Source: Streptomyces lacrimifluminis (GTDB lineage: Bacteria > Actinomycetota > Actinomycetes > Streptomycetales > Streptomycetaceae). From it: a DNA stretch of 64,000 nucleotides. Numbering within the stretch: position 1 is the first letter of the stretch; each line of letters begins with the position of its first letter. Of this stretch, positions 1 to 8,241 are shown piece after piece. The notes below the pieces were generated by a model, which ran no database searches, was not told the DNA's origin, and saw nothing but the letters and a program-made list of their open reading frames with translations. Made by a program: the position numbers and the translations under genes. Where the stretch lies: the NCBI RefSeq assembly GCF_014646095.1, contig NZ_BMMU01000023.1:64548-128547 (forward strand). The letters run 5' to 3'.

Positions 1-27
1 GACAGAGATAGCCCTGACAAGGACGGC

Positions 28-1032
28 TCAGTGCGCGGCCTCGGCGAGGTGTTGCGTGCCGATCCGCTTGCGGAACACCCAGTACGTCCAGCCCTGGTAG
101 AGCAGGACCATGGGGGTGGCGATCCCCGCACACCACGTCATGATCTTCAGGGTGTAGGGGCTCGACGAGGCGTTGGTGACCGTGAGGTTCCAGTCCGCGT
201 TGAGCGAGGACGGCATGACATTCGGGAAGAGCGTCAGGAACAGCATCGCGACGGCGGCCACGATGGTGACGCCCGAGAACGCGAACGCCCAGCCCTCCCG
301 CCCCTTCCACGCCGCACCCAGCGCGGCGACGAGGGCGAGCACCGCCACGACCGCCGCGGCCAGGGAGCCGCTGTCGCCCTTGTCGGCCTGGGTCCAGCTC
401 AGGAACGCGAGCGCGACGACGGCAGCCACGAGTCCGACGCGCACCGCCAGCTTCCGCGCCCGTTCCCGGATGTCCCCGACGGTCTTGAGGCCGACGAACA
501 CCGTGCCGTGGAAGGTGAACAGCGACAGGGTGACCAGGCCGCCGAGCAGGGCGTACGGGTTGAGCAGGTCGGCGAGATTCCCGACGTACTCGAAGTCCGC
601 GTCGATCTTCACCCCGCGCGTGATGTTGGCGAAGGCCACGCCCCAGAGGAAGGCCGGCAGGAGCGAGGTCCAGAAGATCGCGGTCTCCCAGTTGCGCTGC
701 CAGTTCTCCTCGGGCCGCTTCACGCGGTACTCGAAGGCGACACCACGGACGATCAGGCAGACCAGGATGAGCAGCAGCGGCAGATAGAAACCGGAGAAGA
801 GCGTGGCGTACCACTCGGGGAAGGCGGCGAAGGTCGCGCCGCCCGCCGAGAGCAGCCACACCTCGTTGCCGTCCCAGACGGGTCCGATGGTGTTGATGAG
901 GACCCGCTTCTCCGCCCGGTCACGGGCGAGCAGCTTGGTGAGGACACCGACCCCGAAGTCGAAGCCCTCCAGGAAGAAGTAGCCGATCCACAGGACGGCG
1001 ATGAGGACGAACCAGACGTCGTGAAGTTGCAT
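28..1032 (-). CDS. cydB: Cytochrome bd oxidase subunit II
   Basis: 334-residue integral membrane protein matching CydB: it opens MQLHDVWFVLIAVLWIGYFFLEGFDFGVG, the typical first helix, and contains the WDGNEVWLL segment and multiple hydrophobic helices. With CydA it forms the quinol:oxygen oxidoreductase used under low oxygen in the cytoplasmic membrane. It starts at ATG 21 bases after the cydA stop, so the two are co-transcribed. The stop is 27 bases from the window edge; in Streptomyces the ABC exporter genes cydCD usually follow, which cannot be seen here. Expression should follow the Rex operator upstream of cydA. Family assignment is secure. Confidence 0.96.
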   Translation of the reverse strand: MQLHDVWFVLIAVLWIGYFFLEGFDFGVGVLTKLLARDRAEKRVLINTIGPVWDGNEVWLLSAGGATFAAFPEWYATLFSGFYLPLLLILVCLIVRGVAFEYRVKRPEENWQRNWETAIFWTSLLPAFLWGVAFANITRGVKIDADFEYVGNLADLLNPYALLGGLVTLSLFTFHGTVFVGLKTVGDIRERARKLAVRVGLVAAVVALAFLSWTQADKGDSGSLAAAVVAVLALVAALGAAWKGREGWAFAFSGVTIVAAVAMLFLTLFPNVMPSSLNADWNLTVTNASSSPYTLKIMTWCAGIATPMVLLYQGWTYWVFRKRIGTQHLAEAAH

Positions 1033-1053
1033 GGCGTTTCCAGCTCCCTGGGC

Positions 1054-2562
1054 CTAGTAGGAGAAGGCCATCGGCTTGTCGGCGTCCTGTGGGTCGCCGC
1101 CGATCTTCGTGGGCGGGTTGAGGTCGGCCTCGGTCATTTCGGGCGGCCCGGCCTTGACGTACTTCACGAGGAGCTTGACCTCGATGACGGCGAGGATCGC
1201 GTAGAGCGAGGTGAAGACGATCATCGAGGTGAGGATCTCGCCCTGCGACACCCCGGGGGAGACCGCGTCCCGGGTCTGGAAGATGCCGTAGACAACCCAC
1301 GGCTGGCGGCCCATCTCGGTGAAGATCCAGCCCCAGGAGCTGGCAATCAGCGGGAAGCCGAGGGTGAGGATCGCGATGCGCCAGTACCACTTGGTGAGCG
1401 TCGGGCCCAGCACCTTCCCGGGGAGCAGCGAGAGGTGCGGCACTTCGTCGTCACCGACCCGCAGATGCTGCGGCAGCATGAACTTCTTGCGCGTCAGCCA
1501 GAGCCCGGCGAGCCCGATCGCGAAGGACGTCATACCGAAGCCGATCATCCAGCGAAAGCCCCAGTAGGCGACCGGGATGTTGGGCCGGTAGTCGCCGGGC
1601 CCGAACTTCTCCTGCTCGGCCTTGTTGACGTCGTTGATCCCGGGGACGTACGAGCTGAAGTCGTCGTTGGCCAGGAAGGACAGCAGGCCCGGGATCTCGA
1701 TGGCGACCTTGTTGTGGCCCGCGTCGACGTCACCGTAGGCGAAGACGGAGAAGGGCGCGGGCGCCTCGCCGTCCCAGAGTGCCTCGGCGGCGGCCATCTT
1801 CATCGGCTGCTGCTTGAACATGACCTTGCCGAGGAAGTCACCGCTGACCGCGGTGAGCAGACCGCCGATGACGACGGTGACCAGGCCGAGCCGCAGCGAG
1901 GTCTTCATCACGTCGATGTGCTTCTTGCGCGTCAGGTGGAAGGCGGCGATGCCGACCATGAAGGCGCCACCCGTGAGGAAGGCCGCGGAGAGCGTGTGGA
2001 AGACCTGGGTCAGCGCGGTGTTCTGCGTGAGGACCAGCCAGAAGTCGGTGAGCTCGGCGCGCCCCTTCTTCTCGTTGATCCGGTAGCCGACGGGGTGCTG
2101 CATCCAGGAGTTGGCCGCGAGGATGAAGTACGCCGACAGGATCGTGCCGATCGAGACCATCCAGATGCAGGCCAGGTGGATCCTCTTCGGCAGCTTGTCC
2201 CAGCCGAAGATCCACAGCCCGATGAAGGTGGACTCGAAGAAGAAGGCGATCAGCGCCTCGAAGGCGAGCGGGGCGCCGAAGACATCGCCGACGAAGCGCG
2301 AGTAGTCGGACCAGTTCATGCCGAACTGGAACTCCTGCACGATGCCGGTGACGACACCCATCGCGATGTTGATCAGGAAGAGCTTGCCCCAGAACTTGGT
2401 GGCCTTGAGGTACTTCTCCTTCTCGGTGCGCACCCAGGCGGTCTGCAGGCCGGCGGTGAGCGCGGCGAGGGAGATCGTCAGCGGGACGAACAGGAAGTGG
2501 TAGACGGTGGTGATGCCGAACTGCCATCGCGCCAGAGTCTCGGGCGCCAAAGCAACGTCCAC
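1054..2562 (-). CDS. cydA: Cytochrome bd oxidase subunit I
   Basis: 502 residues, the usual CydA length for the short Q-loop type. The N-terminus (ARWQFGITTVYHFLFVPLTI) contains the expected haem-ligand His at about residue 22, and GWDKLPKR and the conserved GRQPWVVYG segment are present. It carries haems b558, b595 and d and the quinol site of the bd oxidase. The start is GTG, preceded by AAGGAGG four bases upstream. The gene heads the cydAB transcript; a perfect Rex site lies 80 bases upstream, so NADH/NAD+ redox poise is the likely control. Nothing odd is seen. Confidence 0.97.
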   Translation of the reverse strand: MDVALAPETLARWQFGITTVYHFLFVPLTISLAALTAGLQTAWVRTEKEKYLKATKFWGKLFLINIAMGVVTGIVQEFQFGMNWSDYSRFVGDVFGAPLAFEALIAFFFESTFIGLWIFGWDKLPKRIHLACIWMVSIGTILSAYFILAANSWMQHPVGYRINEKKGRAELTDFWLVLTQNTALTQVFHTLSAAFLTGGAFMVGIAAFHLTRKKHIDVMKTSLRLGLVTVVIGGLLTAVSGDFLGKVMFKQQPMKMAAAEALWDGEAPAPFSVFAYGDVDAGHNKVAIEIPGLLSFLANDDFSSYVPGINDVNKAEQEKFGPGDYRPNIPVAYWGFRWMIGFGMTSFAIGLAGLWLTRKKFMLPQHLRVGDDEVPHLSLLPGKVLGPTLTKWYWRIAILTLGFPLIASSWGWIFTEMGRQPWVVYGIFQTRDAVSPGVSQGEILTSMIVFTSLYAILAVIEVKLLVKYVKAGPPEMTEADLNPPTKIGGDPQDADKPMAFSY

Positions 2563-2642
2563 ATCTCCTCCTTACGAGCCGTGACCATTGCGTCGGTCTG
2601 TCCCGGTTGCCGTCCTCCATGAGTGGGACAAACGGGTGCGCT

Positions 2643-2658
2643 TGTGAACGCGTTCACA
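2643..2658. promoter_or_regulatory. Rex operator (ROP) upstream of cydAB
   Basis: The 16-bp perfect palindrome TGTGAACGCGTTCACA is the known Streptomyces Rex box. Rex binds when NADH is low and releases when the NADH/NAD+ ratio rises, de-repressing cyd genes. It lies 81 bases upstream of the cydA start codon, in the gap between cydA and the hisC terminator. The match is read directly; Rex regulation of cydABCD is established in S. coelicolor. Confidence 0.93.
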
Positions 2659-2722
2659 TTCACAAGCAATTATGGCGCATGCCCGTTCGAACTTGCATGG
2701 GTGGGGGGTCCCTAAACGAGAC

Positions 2723-2755
2723 CTGACCGGCCCTTGACAGAAAAGGGCCGGTCAG
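2723..2755 (-). terminator. Hairpin terminator after hisC
   Basis: Perfect 13-bp stem (2723-2735 with 2743-2755) and 7-base loop, 55 bases downstream of the aminotransferase stop on the minus strand. There is no clear U-tract, as is common in Streptomyces. It separates the hisC transcript from the cyd promoter region. Confidence 0.75.
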
Positions 2756-2810
2756 ACGATGTACGGCCGGTCCTGGACGCGCCGGGTCGCCGACGCCCAG
2801 GACCTCTGGA

Positions 2811-3890
2811 CTAGAGCTCCTTGCGGAACACCTCCGCCGCCTTCAGGAAGACGTCGTTCGCCTCGGTCTCCCCGACCGTCACCCGAACCCCCTCGCCCGG
2901 GAACGGCCGGACGACGACCCCGGCCCGCTCGCACACCGCCGCGAAGTCCGCCGTGCGCTCCCCCAGCCGCAGCCACACGAAGTTCGCCTGTGTCTCGGGC
3001 ACCGTCCAGCCCTGGCCGCGCAGACCGTCGACCACCCGCGAGCGCTCGGACACCAGCGAACCGACCCGGCCCAGCAGCGCGTCCTCGGCCCGCAGCGAGG
3101 CCACCGCCGCGTCCTGGGCGAGCTGGCTCACCCCGAACGGCACCGCCGTCTTGCGCAGCGCCGCCGCCACCGGCTCGTGGGCGATCGCGAACCCGACCCG
3201 GAGTCCGGCGAGGCCGTATGCCTTGGAAAAGGTCCGCAGCACACAGACGTTCGGCCGGTCGCGGTAGAGCGCGACCCCGTCCGGCACTTCGGAGTCGCGA
3301 ACGAACTCCCGGTAGGCCTCGTCGAGCACCACCAGCGCATCACCGGGCACCCGGTCCAGGAACCGCTCCAGCTCGGCCCGCCGCACGGCCGTCCCGGTCG
3401 GGTTGTTGGGGTTGCAGACGAAGATCAGCCGGGTCCGGTCGGTGATCGCGTCCGCCATCGCGTCGAGGTCGTGCACATCGCCGGGCGTCAACGGGACCTT
3501 GACCGAGGTGGCGCCGCTGATCTGCGTGATGATCGGATAGGCCTCGAAGGACCGCCAGGCGTAGATCACCTCGTCGCCGGGCCCGCTGGTGGCCTGGATC
3601 AGCTGCTGGGCGACACCGACCGAACCGGTGCCGGTGGCGACATGGGAGACCGGCACGGCGAAACGTTCTGCCAGTTCGCTCATGAGCTCCGTGCAGGCCA
3701 TGTCCGGGTAGCGGTTGAAGGCTCCCGCCGCGGCTGTCACGGTCTCCAGCACCCCGGGCAGCGGCGGGTACGGGTTCTCGTTCGAGGACAGCTTGTAGGC
3801 CACCGGACCGCCGGCCGCGGCAGGCCTGCCCGGCTTGTAGGTGGGGATACCCTCCAGCTCGGCGCGCAGCTTGGGGCTCGTCTCGCTCAC
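2811..3890 (-). CDS. hisC: Histidinol-phosphate / aromatic amino acid aminotransferase
   Basis: 359-residue fold-type I PLP aminotransferase of the HisC family. KLSSNENPYPPLPGV, the substrate region CNPNNPTGT and the PLP-lysine motif TFSKAYGLAGLRVG are visible, with VRPFPGEGVRVTVG near the C-terminus. I chose the GTG at 3890 because GAGGAGG sits seven bases upstream; a longer form from 3914 would include that ribosome binding site. The gene is monocistronic and far from any his cluster, so it could be a second HisC or an aromatic (Phe/Tyr) aminotransferase; sequence alone does not separate these. Confidence 0.9.
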   Translation of the reverse strand: MSETSPKLRAELEGIPTYKPGRPAAAGGPVAYKLSSNENPYPPLPGVLETVTAAAGAFNRYPDMACTELMSELAERFAVPVSHVATGTGSVGVAQQLIQATSGPGDEVIYAWRSFEAYPIITQISGATSVKVPLTPGDVHDLDAMADAITDRTRLIFVCNPNNPTGTAVRRAELERFLDRVPGDALVVLDEAYREFVRDSEVPDGVALYRDRPNVCVLRTFSKAYGLAGLRVGFAIAHEPVAAALRKTAVPFGVSQLAQDAAVASLRAEDALLGRVGSLVSERSRVVDGLRGQGWTVPETQANFVWLRLGERTADFAAVCERAGVVVRPFPGEGVRVTVGETEANDVFLKAAEVFRKEL

Positions 3891-4352
3891 CGCAGTCCTC
3901 CTCGTGACCACCACCGGCTCAGCACGGCGACCCGCTGCCGGTTACCGGGTACCAATGCTTCTCACCTTATGAGGATTCGGCGCCGCTGCGTACGGGTCGG
4001 TCCGCTTCGAGAACCTCGGACGGCTCCACGCCTCCACCTCACCTGTCCCATGAGCATCAGGGGTATCACCGTACAAAATTGTACGAATTAGGGGGCGCAT
4101 TGCGCTTCTCGGCACGCGCCGGTGGCTCGCGCCGTGGCGCGCATCCCTCGTAGAGGTGAGTTGAGACCTCTTCGAAACATCGGTCACTTGGCAGGCCTAT
4201 GTCCGCCGACAAGTCACGTAGGTCAGTAATTTCGTTCAACTGACTTCTTTTCTCAGGCAGTTGATAGCTTTTGACCATGCAGAAACGTGCCTGTCAACGA
4301 CTGCATATGCGTCCGCACTACCCCACCGCATGAGCCCTACTATCGGCTCGCC
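3891..4352. promoter_or_regulatory. Divergent intergenic region hisC / lacI-type gene
   Basis: About 460 bases without a convincing gene. It must hold the promoters of both divergent genes. The one conspicuous element is GTACAA-AA-TTGTAC at 4071-4084, an inverted repeat of 6-bp arms in an unusually AT-rich stretch, a candidate operator. Further AT-rich DNA around 4225-4275 may be the LacI-gene promoter. Confidence 0.4.
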
Positions 4353-5465
4353 ATGACAGCAGCAGGGAAGCACCAGGTGAGCCGCGCGGAGACAACCCGA
4401 AGAAGCGGTCGGCCGGGCCGGGCAGGCATCAGAGACGTGGCCGCCGCCGCCGGTGTCTCGATCACGACCGTCTCCGACGCCCTCAACGGAAAGGGCCGGC
4501 TCCCGGACGCCACCCGCCGCCATGTCCGAGAGGTCGCGGACCGGCTGGGCTACCGCCCGTCGGCCGCGGCCCGAACCCTCCGTACCGGCAAGTCCGGGCT
4601 GATCGGTCTGACCGTGACGACATACGGGGATGAACCTTTCACCTTCACCGAGTTCGCGTACTTCGCGGAGATGGCGAGGGCCGCCACCTCGGCAGCGCTC
4701 GCCCGGGGCTACGCCCTGGTCATCCTCCCCGCGACCTCGCGCCACGACGTCTGGTCGAACGTCGCCCTGGACGGCACGGTCGTCATCGACCCGTCCGACC
4801 ACGACCCGGTGGTCACCGAACTCGTCCGGCAGGGACTGCCCGTCGTCTCCGACGGACGCCCGGCCGGCTCGCTCCCGGTCACCGCGTGGGTCGACAACGA
4901 CCACGAGGCGGCGGTCCTGGGCATCCTCGACCACCTGGCCGACGCCGGCGCCCGCCGCATCGGCCTGCTGACGGGGACCTCCACCGACACCTACACCCAT
5001 CTCTCGACCACGGCGTACCTCCGCTGGTGCGAGCGGGTCGGCCAGGACCCGGTGTACGAGTCCTACCCGGCCCACGACCCGTGCGCGGGCGCCGTGGCCG
5101 CCGACCGGCTGCTGGCCCGCCCGGACCGCCCGGACGCCGTCTACGGCCTCTTCGACCCGAACGGCACCGACCTGCTGGCCGCGGCCCGCCGCTACGGCCT
5201 GCGCGTCCCGGACGACCTCCTGCTGGTCTGCTGCAGCGAGTCGACGGTGTACGCCACCACGGAGCCGCCGATCACCACCCTCTCCCTGAAGCCGCGCCGC
5301 ATCGGCACGGCGGTGGTCCAGCTCCTGATCGACGCCATCGAGAACCTCGACTCGGACCAGCCGGTCGAGCAGGTGATACCGACCGAACTGATCGTGCGGA
5401 CGTCCTCGCAGCGCCGTCCGCCGCGCACGACGGTCAGTCCTCCGCGGTCGCCCGAGGAAGGGTGA
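4353..5465 (+). CDS. LacI-family transcriptional regulator
   Basis: About 370 residues. An N-terminal helix-turn-helix at roughly residues 26-45 (IRDVAAAAGVSITTVSDALN) and the hinge-type RTLRTGKSGLIGLTV are typical of LacI/GalR, followed by a periplasmic-binding-like effector domain (DHLADAGARRIGLLTG, TTLSLKPRRIG). It should bind DNA as a dimer and respond to a small ligand, often a sugar or nucleoside; no adjacent catabolic gene shows which. The ATG at 4353 starts just ahead of the basic N-terminal tail; an in-frame upstream start at 4287 is possible but has no better support. A hairpin follows downstream. Confidence 0.88.
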   Translation: MTAAGKHQVSRAETTRRSGRPGRAGIRDVAAAAGVSITTVSDALNGKGRLPDATRRHVREVADRLGYRPSAAARTLRTGKSGLIGLTVTTYGDEPFTFTEFAYFAEMARAATSAALARGYALVILPATSRHDVWSNVALDGTVVIDPSDHDPVVTELVRQGLPVVSDGRPAGSLPVTAWVDNDHEAAVLGILDHLADAGARRIGLLTGTSTDTYTHLSTTAYLRWCERVGQDPVYESYPAHDPCAGAVAADRLLARPDRPDAVYGLFDPNGTDLLAAARRYGLRVPDDLLLVCCSESTVYATTEPPITTLSLKPRRIGTAVVQLLIDAIENLDSDQPVEQVIPTELIVRTSSQRRPPRTTVSPPRSPEEG

Positions 5466-5879
5466 TCCGGGGGCGGTGGTGAGGGGCGGGCAAAGTGGGC
5501 TTGTGCGGGGCCGGTTCCCGGACAGCGGGGCCGTACGAGGGGTCGGCCCCGTAGGGGAAGCGGGAGCCCGGCCCCGTTCAGGAACGCGGGACACCGGCGT
5601 CCGGACAGTTGACGGGCGCCGGTGTCATGATCGTACGAATCATCGGTGTCCGAGGTTCGAAGCAAGCCACGAAACCGGCGGGTCCGGGGTGGGCCCAGAC
5701 GGGAAAGCCCCTCCGAACCGGGGCGAAAGCCTCAGTGAACTGGGCTCCTTCGCCGATTCACCACCCCTGGGTCATCACATGGCGCGATCCGCATTCCTAT
5801 GATGGGCCCACGACACCGCGGGCCGCTGCGACCAGGCAGTCCGATGCGGTGCAGATGCGGCGCGATGGTGGAGGGGTCG
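5466..5879. other. Intergenic region with no gene recognised
   Basis: About 410 bases between the LacI-type regulator and the metallophosphoesterase. It contains a hairpin at 5590-5626 and, directly after it, a CGTACG-centred imperfect dyad near 5628-5644. The rest should hold the promoter of the phosphoesterase gene; no conserved protein was recognised. Confidence 0.4.
5590..5626 (+). terminator. Hairpin downstream of the LacI-type gene
   Basis: A 13-bp stem (5590-5602 with 5614-5626, one T-G wobble) and an 11-base loop. It is 125 bases beyond the regulator stop, so it could be a terminator or a leader structure for the next gene. Confidence 0.5.
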
Positions 5880-6998
5880 ATGACTCAGGGGGCCGGTCAG
5901 GGACCCGAGGTGACGCGGACGGCGACGTTGCGCGACTTCCGGGTGCCCGCTTACGTCCATGAGGCCGGTCCGCACACCGACGGCACGGCCCCCCGGGACG
6001 TCACCGCCGGGACGGCCGACACCGAGGTCCAGGAGCCCGCCGAGGGAGCTCAGATCCTGTCCGACCTGGAGGAATACCCCGACGGGTACACGCCGACCCA
6101 ACGCGACCTGCCCGTCATCAACCGCGGTGACACGCTCCAGGTGACCGTCGATCCCGCGGCCCTGGCCGCCGACGGCCCGGGACCTCTGTTCGTCGTCGGC
6201 GACGTCCACGGCTACCTCGACGAACTGGTGGGCGCCCTCCAGGAACAGGGCCTGATCGACAGCGCGGGCAACTGGTCGGCGGGCACCGCCCGGCTCTGGT
6301 TCCTCGGCGACTTCACCGACCGCGGTCCGGACGGCATCGGGGTCATCGACCTGGTCATGCGGCTGTCCGCCGAGGCAGCCGCGGCCGGCGGCTACTGCAA
6401 GGCCCTCATGGGCAACCACGAGCTGCTGCTCCTGGGTGCCAAGCGGTTCGGTGACACCCCCGTCAACTCGGGCGCGGGCACGGCCACCTTCCAGGCGGCC
6501 TGGCTGCTGAACGGCGGCCAGAAGACCGACATGGACCGGCTTCAGGACCACCACCTCCAGTGGATGGCCCGCCTCGACGCGATCGAGGAGGTCGACGGCC
6601 ACCTGCTCGTGCACTCGGACACCACCGCCTACCTCGACTACGGCGACTCGATCGAGGCGGTCAACGACACCGTCCGAGAGACGATCACGCGCAACGACGC
6701 GGACGAGGTGTGGGATCTGTTCCGCAAGTTCACCAAGCGCTTCTCCTTCCGCGACGAGGGCGGCGCCGAGGCCGTACGCTCCCTCCTCGACACCTACGGC
6801 GGCACCCGCATCGTTCACGGCCACAGCCCCATCCCGTATCTGGTGGGCGATGTCGGCACCGAGGACGACGGCGGGGACAACTCCGGTCCGAACATCGAAC
6901 ATCCGCATGTCTACGCCGACGGACTGGCCATCGCGATGGACGGCGGCGTGACCATGGCCGGAAAACTGCTGGTCCAGGAACTACCGCTGGATCTCTGA
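5880..6998 (+). CDS. Metallophosphoesterase family protein
   Basis: 372-residue calcineurin-like phosphoesterase. The dinuclear-metal motifs are in order: GDVHGY, GDFTDRG, GNHELLLLG and the distal VHGHSP. This family hydrolyses phosphomonoesters or diesters with two metals; the substrate is not evident. The ATG at 5880 follows GGAGGGG at ordinary spacing, which favours it over an in-frame ATG further upstream. The first 100 residues before the motif block are family-specific and acidic. It stands alone, flanked by a LacI regulator and a membrane protein gene on the same strand. Confidence 0.87.
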   Translation: MTQGAGQGPEVTRTATLRDFRVPAYVHEAGPHTDGTAPRDVTAGTADTEVQEPAEGAQILSDLEEYPDGYTPTQRDLPVINRGDTLQVTVDPAALAADGPGPLFVVGDVHGYLDELVGALQEQGLIDSAGNWSAGTARLWFLGDFTDRGPDGIGVIDLVMRLSAEAAAAGGYCKALMGNHELLLLGAKRFGDTPVNSGAGTATFQAAWLLNGGQKTDMDRLQDHHLQWMARLDAIEEVDGHLLVHSDTTAYLDYGDSIEAVNDTVRETITRNDADEVWDLFRKFTKRFSFRDEGGAEAVRSLLDTYGGTRIVHGHSPIPYLVGDVGTEDDGGDNSGPNIEHPHVYADGLAIAMDGGVTMAGKLLVQELPLDL

Positions 6999-7203
6999 CG
7001 GCTATCCGAGCGTTTCCCGGGCACACGTCCTCCGACTGCGAACCGCATCGGACGGGGGACAGTCGCACGGCAATTTCTTCAAACCCCCTGTCACCGCGCG
7101 CCGTCGCCGCTCTACCATCGGCTTATCCGTAGCAGGCTCCCCTCCGTTTCTGCCCGACGGCTCGTCAGCATGCCGAGCCCCAAGCCCTACGGAGCATCGG
7201 GGG

Positions 7204-8076
7204 ATGCACATGAACAGCGTTCCGCAGCACCTGTTGAACGAGGACCGCCAGGAATACGGGCGGATCCTCGATGAGGCGCTGCGCTCCGCCCCACACCGCC
7301 CGGAACTGGCCGCCGTCGGCCAACGGCTGAACCCCGAACAACTGCGCACCATGGCACTCAACGCCACCGCGCTCATCACGGTCGCCGCGGCGGCCGAATA
7401 CCAGCACTACGTGAAGGTCCGCGACGAACTGCGCCACCCGGCGCCGTCCACCCCGTCGTCCTTCCACGAATCCGGCTCCACCGAGCCGGGCCCAGGCACG
7501 ATGGGACTCGCAGGAATGGGCGAGGCCGCCGCCGAGACCGCCGGGGCGGGCGCCGTCGCCGTCGTCGCGGTCCTGGCTCCCGTCCTCGCGGGCACGGCCG
7601 CGGCGATCTTCCTGCTCGTGGGCTACATCCTCAAGATGCTCGACCCCCAGCCGGCGTTCGCCCAGACCATGCTCACCACCGGATGGGTGTTCGGTGCGAT
7701 GACCGCGGCAGCGATACTCGTCGCCGGGGTCGGCCTTCTCCTCACCGCCCTGCGCAACAGCCCGGAGGCGGAGGAGGCCGGGGCGTACGGCGAACTGACC
7801 GGGGAGGTCGCGCAGGCCAGGGAAGCCTGGCGCGAGGCCCTGCTGGAGCGCGGCATCATGCCGTTCCTCCGCGATGCCCTCGCCGATCCCGGTACGGCGG
7901 CCATGAACCGCAAACCGGCTCCGGAACCCACCACCGGCCGCATGCCCCAACTCGGCTACAACCGACCCGGCTTCAGCAGCCCCGATGAGGGCTCGACGAC
8001 GGGCCACCGCCCCAGCTTCTCGAGCCCGGACTTCTCCAGCCCGGACTTCGGGGGCCCGGACCACCCGCCGGAGTGA
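7204..8076 (+). CDS. Conserved membrane protein of unknown function
   Basis: 290 residues with no recognised catalytic motif. The N-terminal 90 residues are soluble and helical (NSVPQHLLNEDRQEYGRILDEALR), followed by an Ala/Gly-rich hydrophobic helix near residues 115-145 and a second at about 160-180, then a charged segment. The last 50 residues are Ser/Pro-rich with repeated FSSPD and FGGPD units, likely disordered. Start ATG at 7204 or 7210. Preceded by a 205-base gap and followed by a hairpin shared with a convergent gene. Role unknown. Confidence 0.7.
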   Translation: MHMNSVPQHLLNEDRQEYGRILDEALRSAPHRPELAAVGQRLNPEQLRTMALNATALITVAAAAEYQHYVKVRDELRHPAPSTPSSFHESGSTEPGPGTMGLAGMGEAAAETAGAGAVAVVAVLAPVLAGTAAAIFLLVGYILKMLDPQPAFAQTMLTTGWVFGAMTAAAILVAGVGLLLTALRNSPEAEEAGAYGELTGEVAQAREAWREALLERGIMPFLRDALADPGTAAMNRKPAPEPTTGRMPQLGYNRPGFSSPDEGSTTGHRPSFSSPDFSSPDFGGPDHPPE

Positions 8077-8106
8077 CCGGCCGGTCCGGAAGCGGGCCCA
8101 GGACTC

Positions 8107-8146
8107 AGGTGGAGCGGGCGGCTACTGGAGCCGCCTGACCACCTGG
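8107..8146. terminator. Bidirectional hairpin between convergent genes
   Basis: Two stacked stems, 8107-8113 with 8140-8146 and 8118-8124 with 8130-8136, separated by a small internal loop. It lies between the membrane protein gene and the TerD-vWA gene, which end towards each other. Confidence 0.6.
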
Positions 8147-8241
8147 GCTTCCGCACGCTCCAAAGGCGTACGGCCGTTCCCATGGACCGGGGCCGGCGCG
8201 GTACAGGGCCGGGGCAACCGGCGCCCACCGGAAGAATAGGA

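Noticed and set aside
31..2622. 863-codon plus-strand frame across cydB and cydA
   Set aside because: Antisense shadow of two certain genes; composition is Arg/Gly/Asp/Glu-rich with no domain, typical of a GC-frame artefact.
4236..5594. 452-codon minus-strand frame over the LacI-type gene
   Set aside because: Low-complexity translation opposite a clear LacI regulator.
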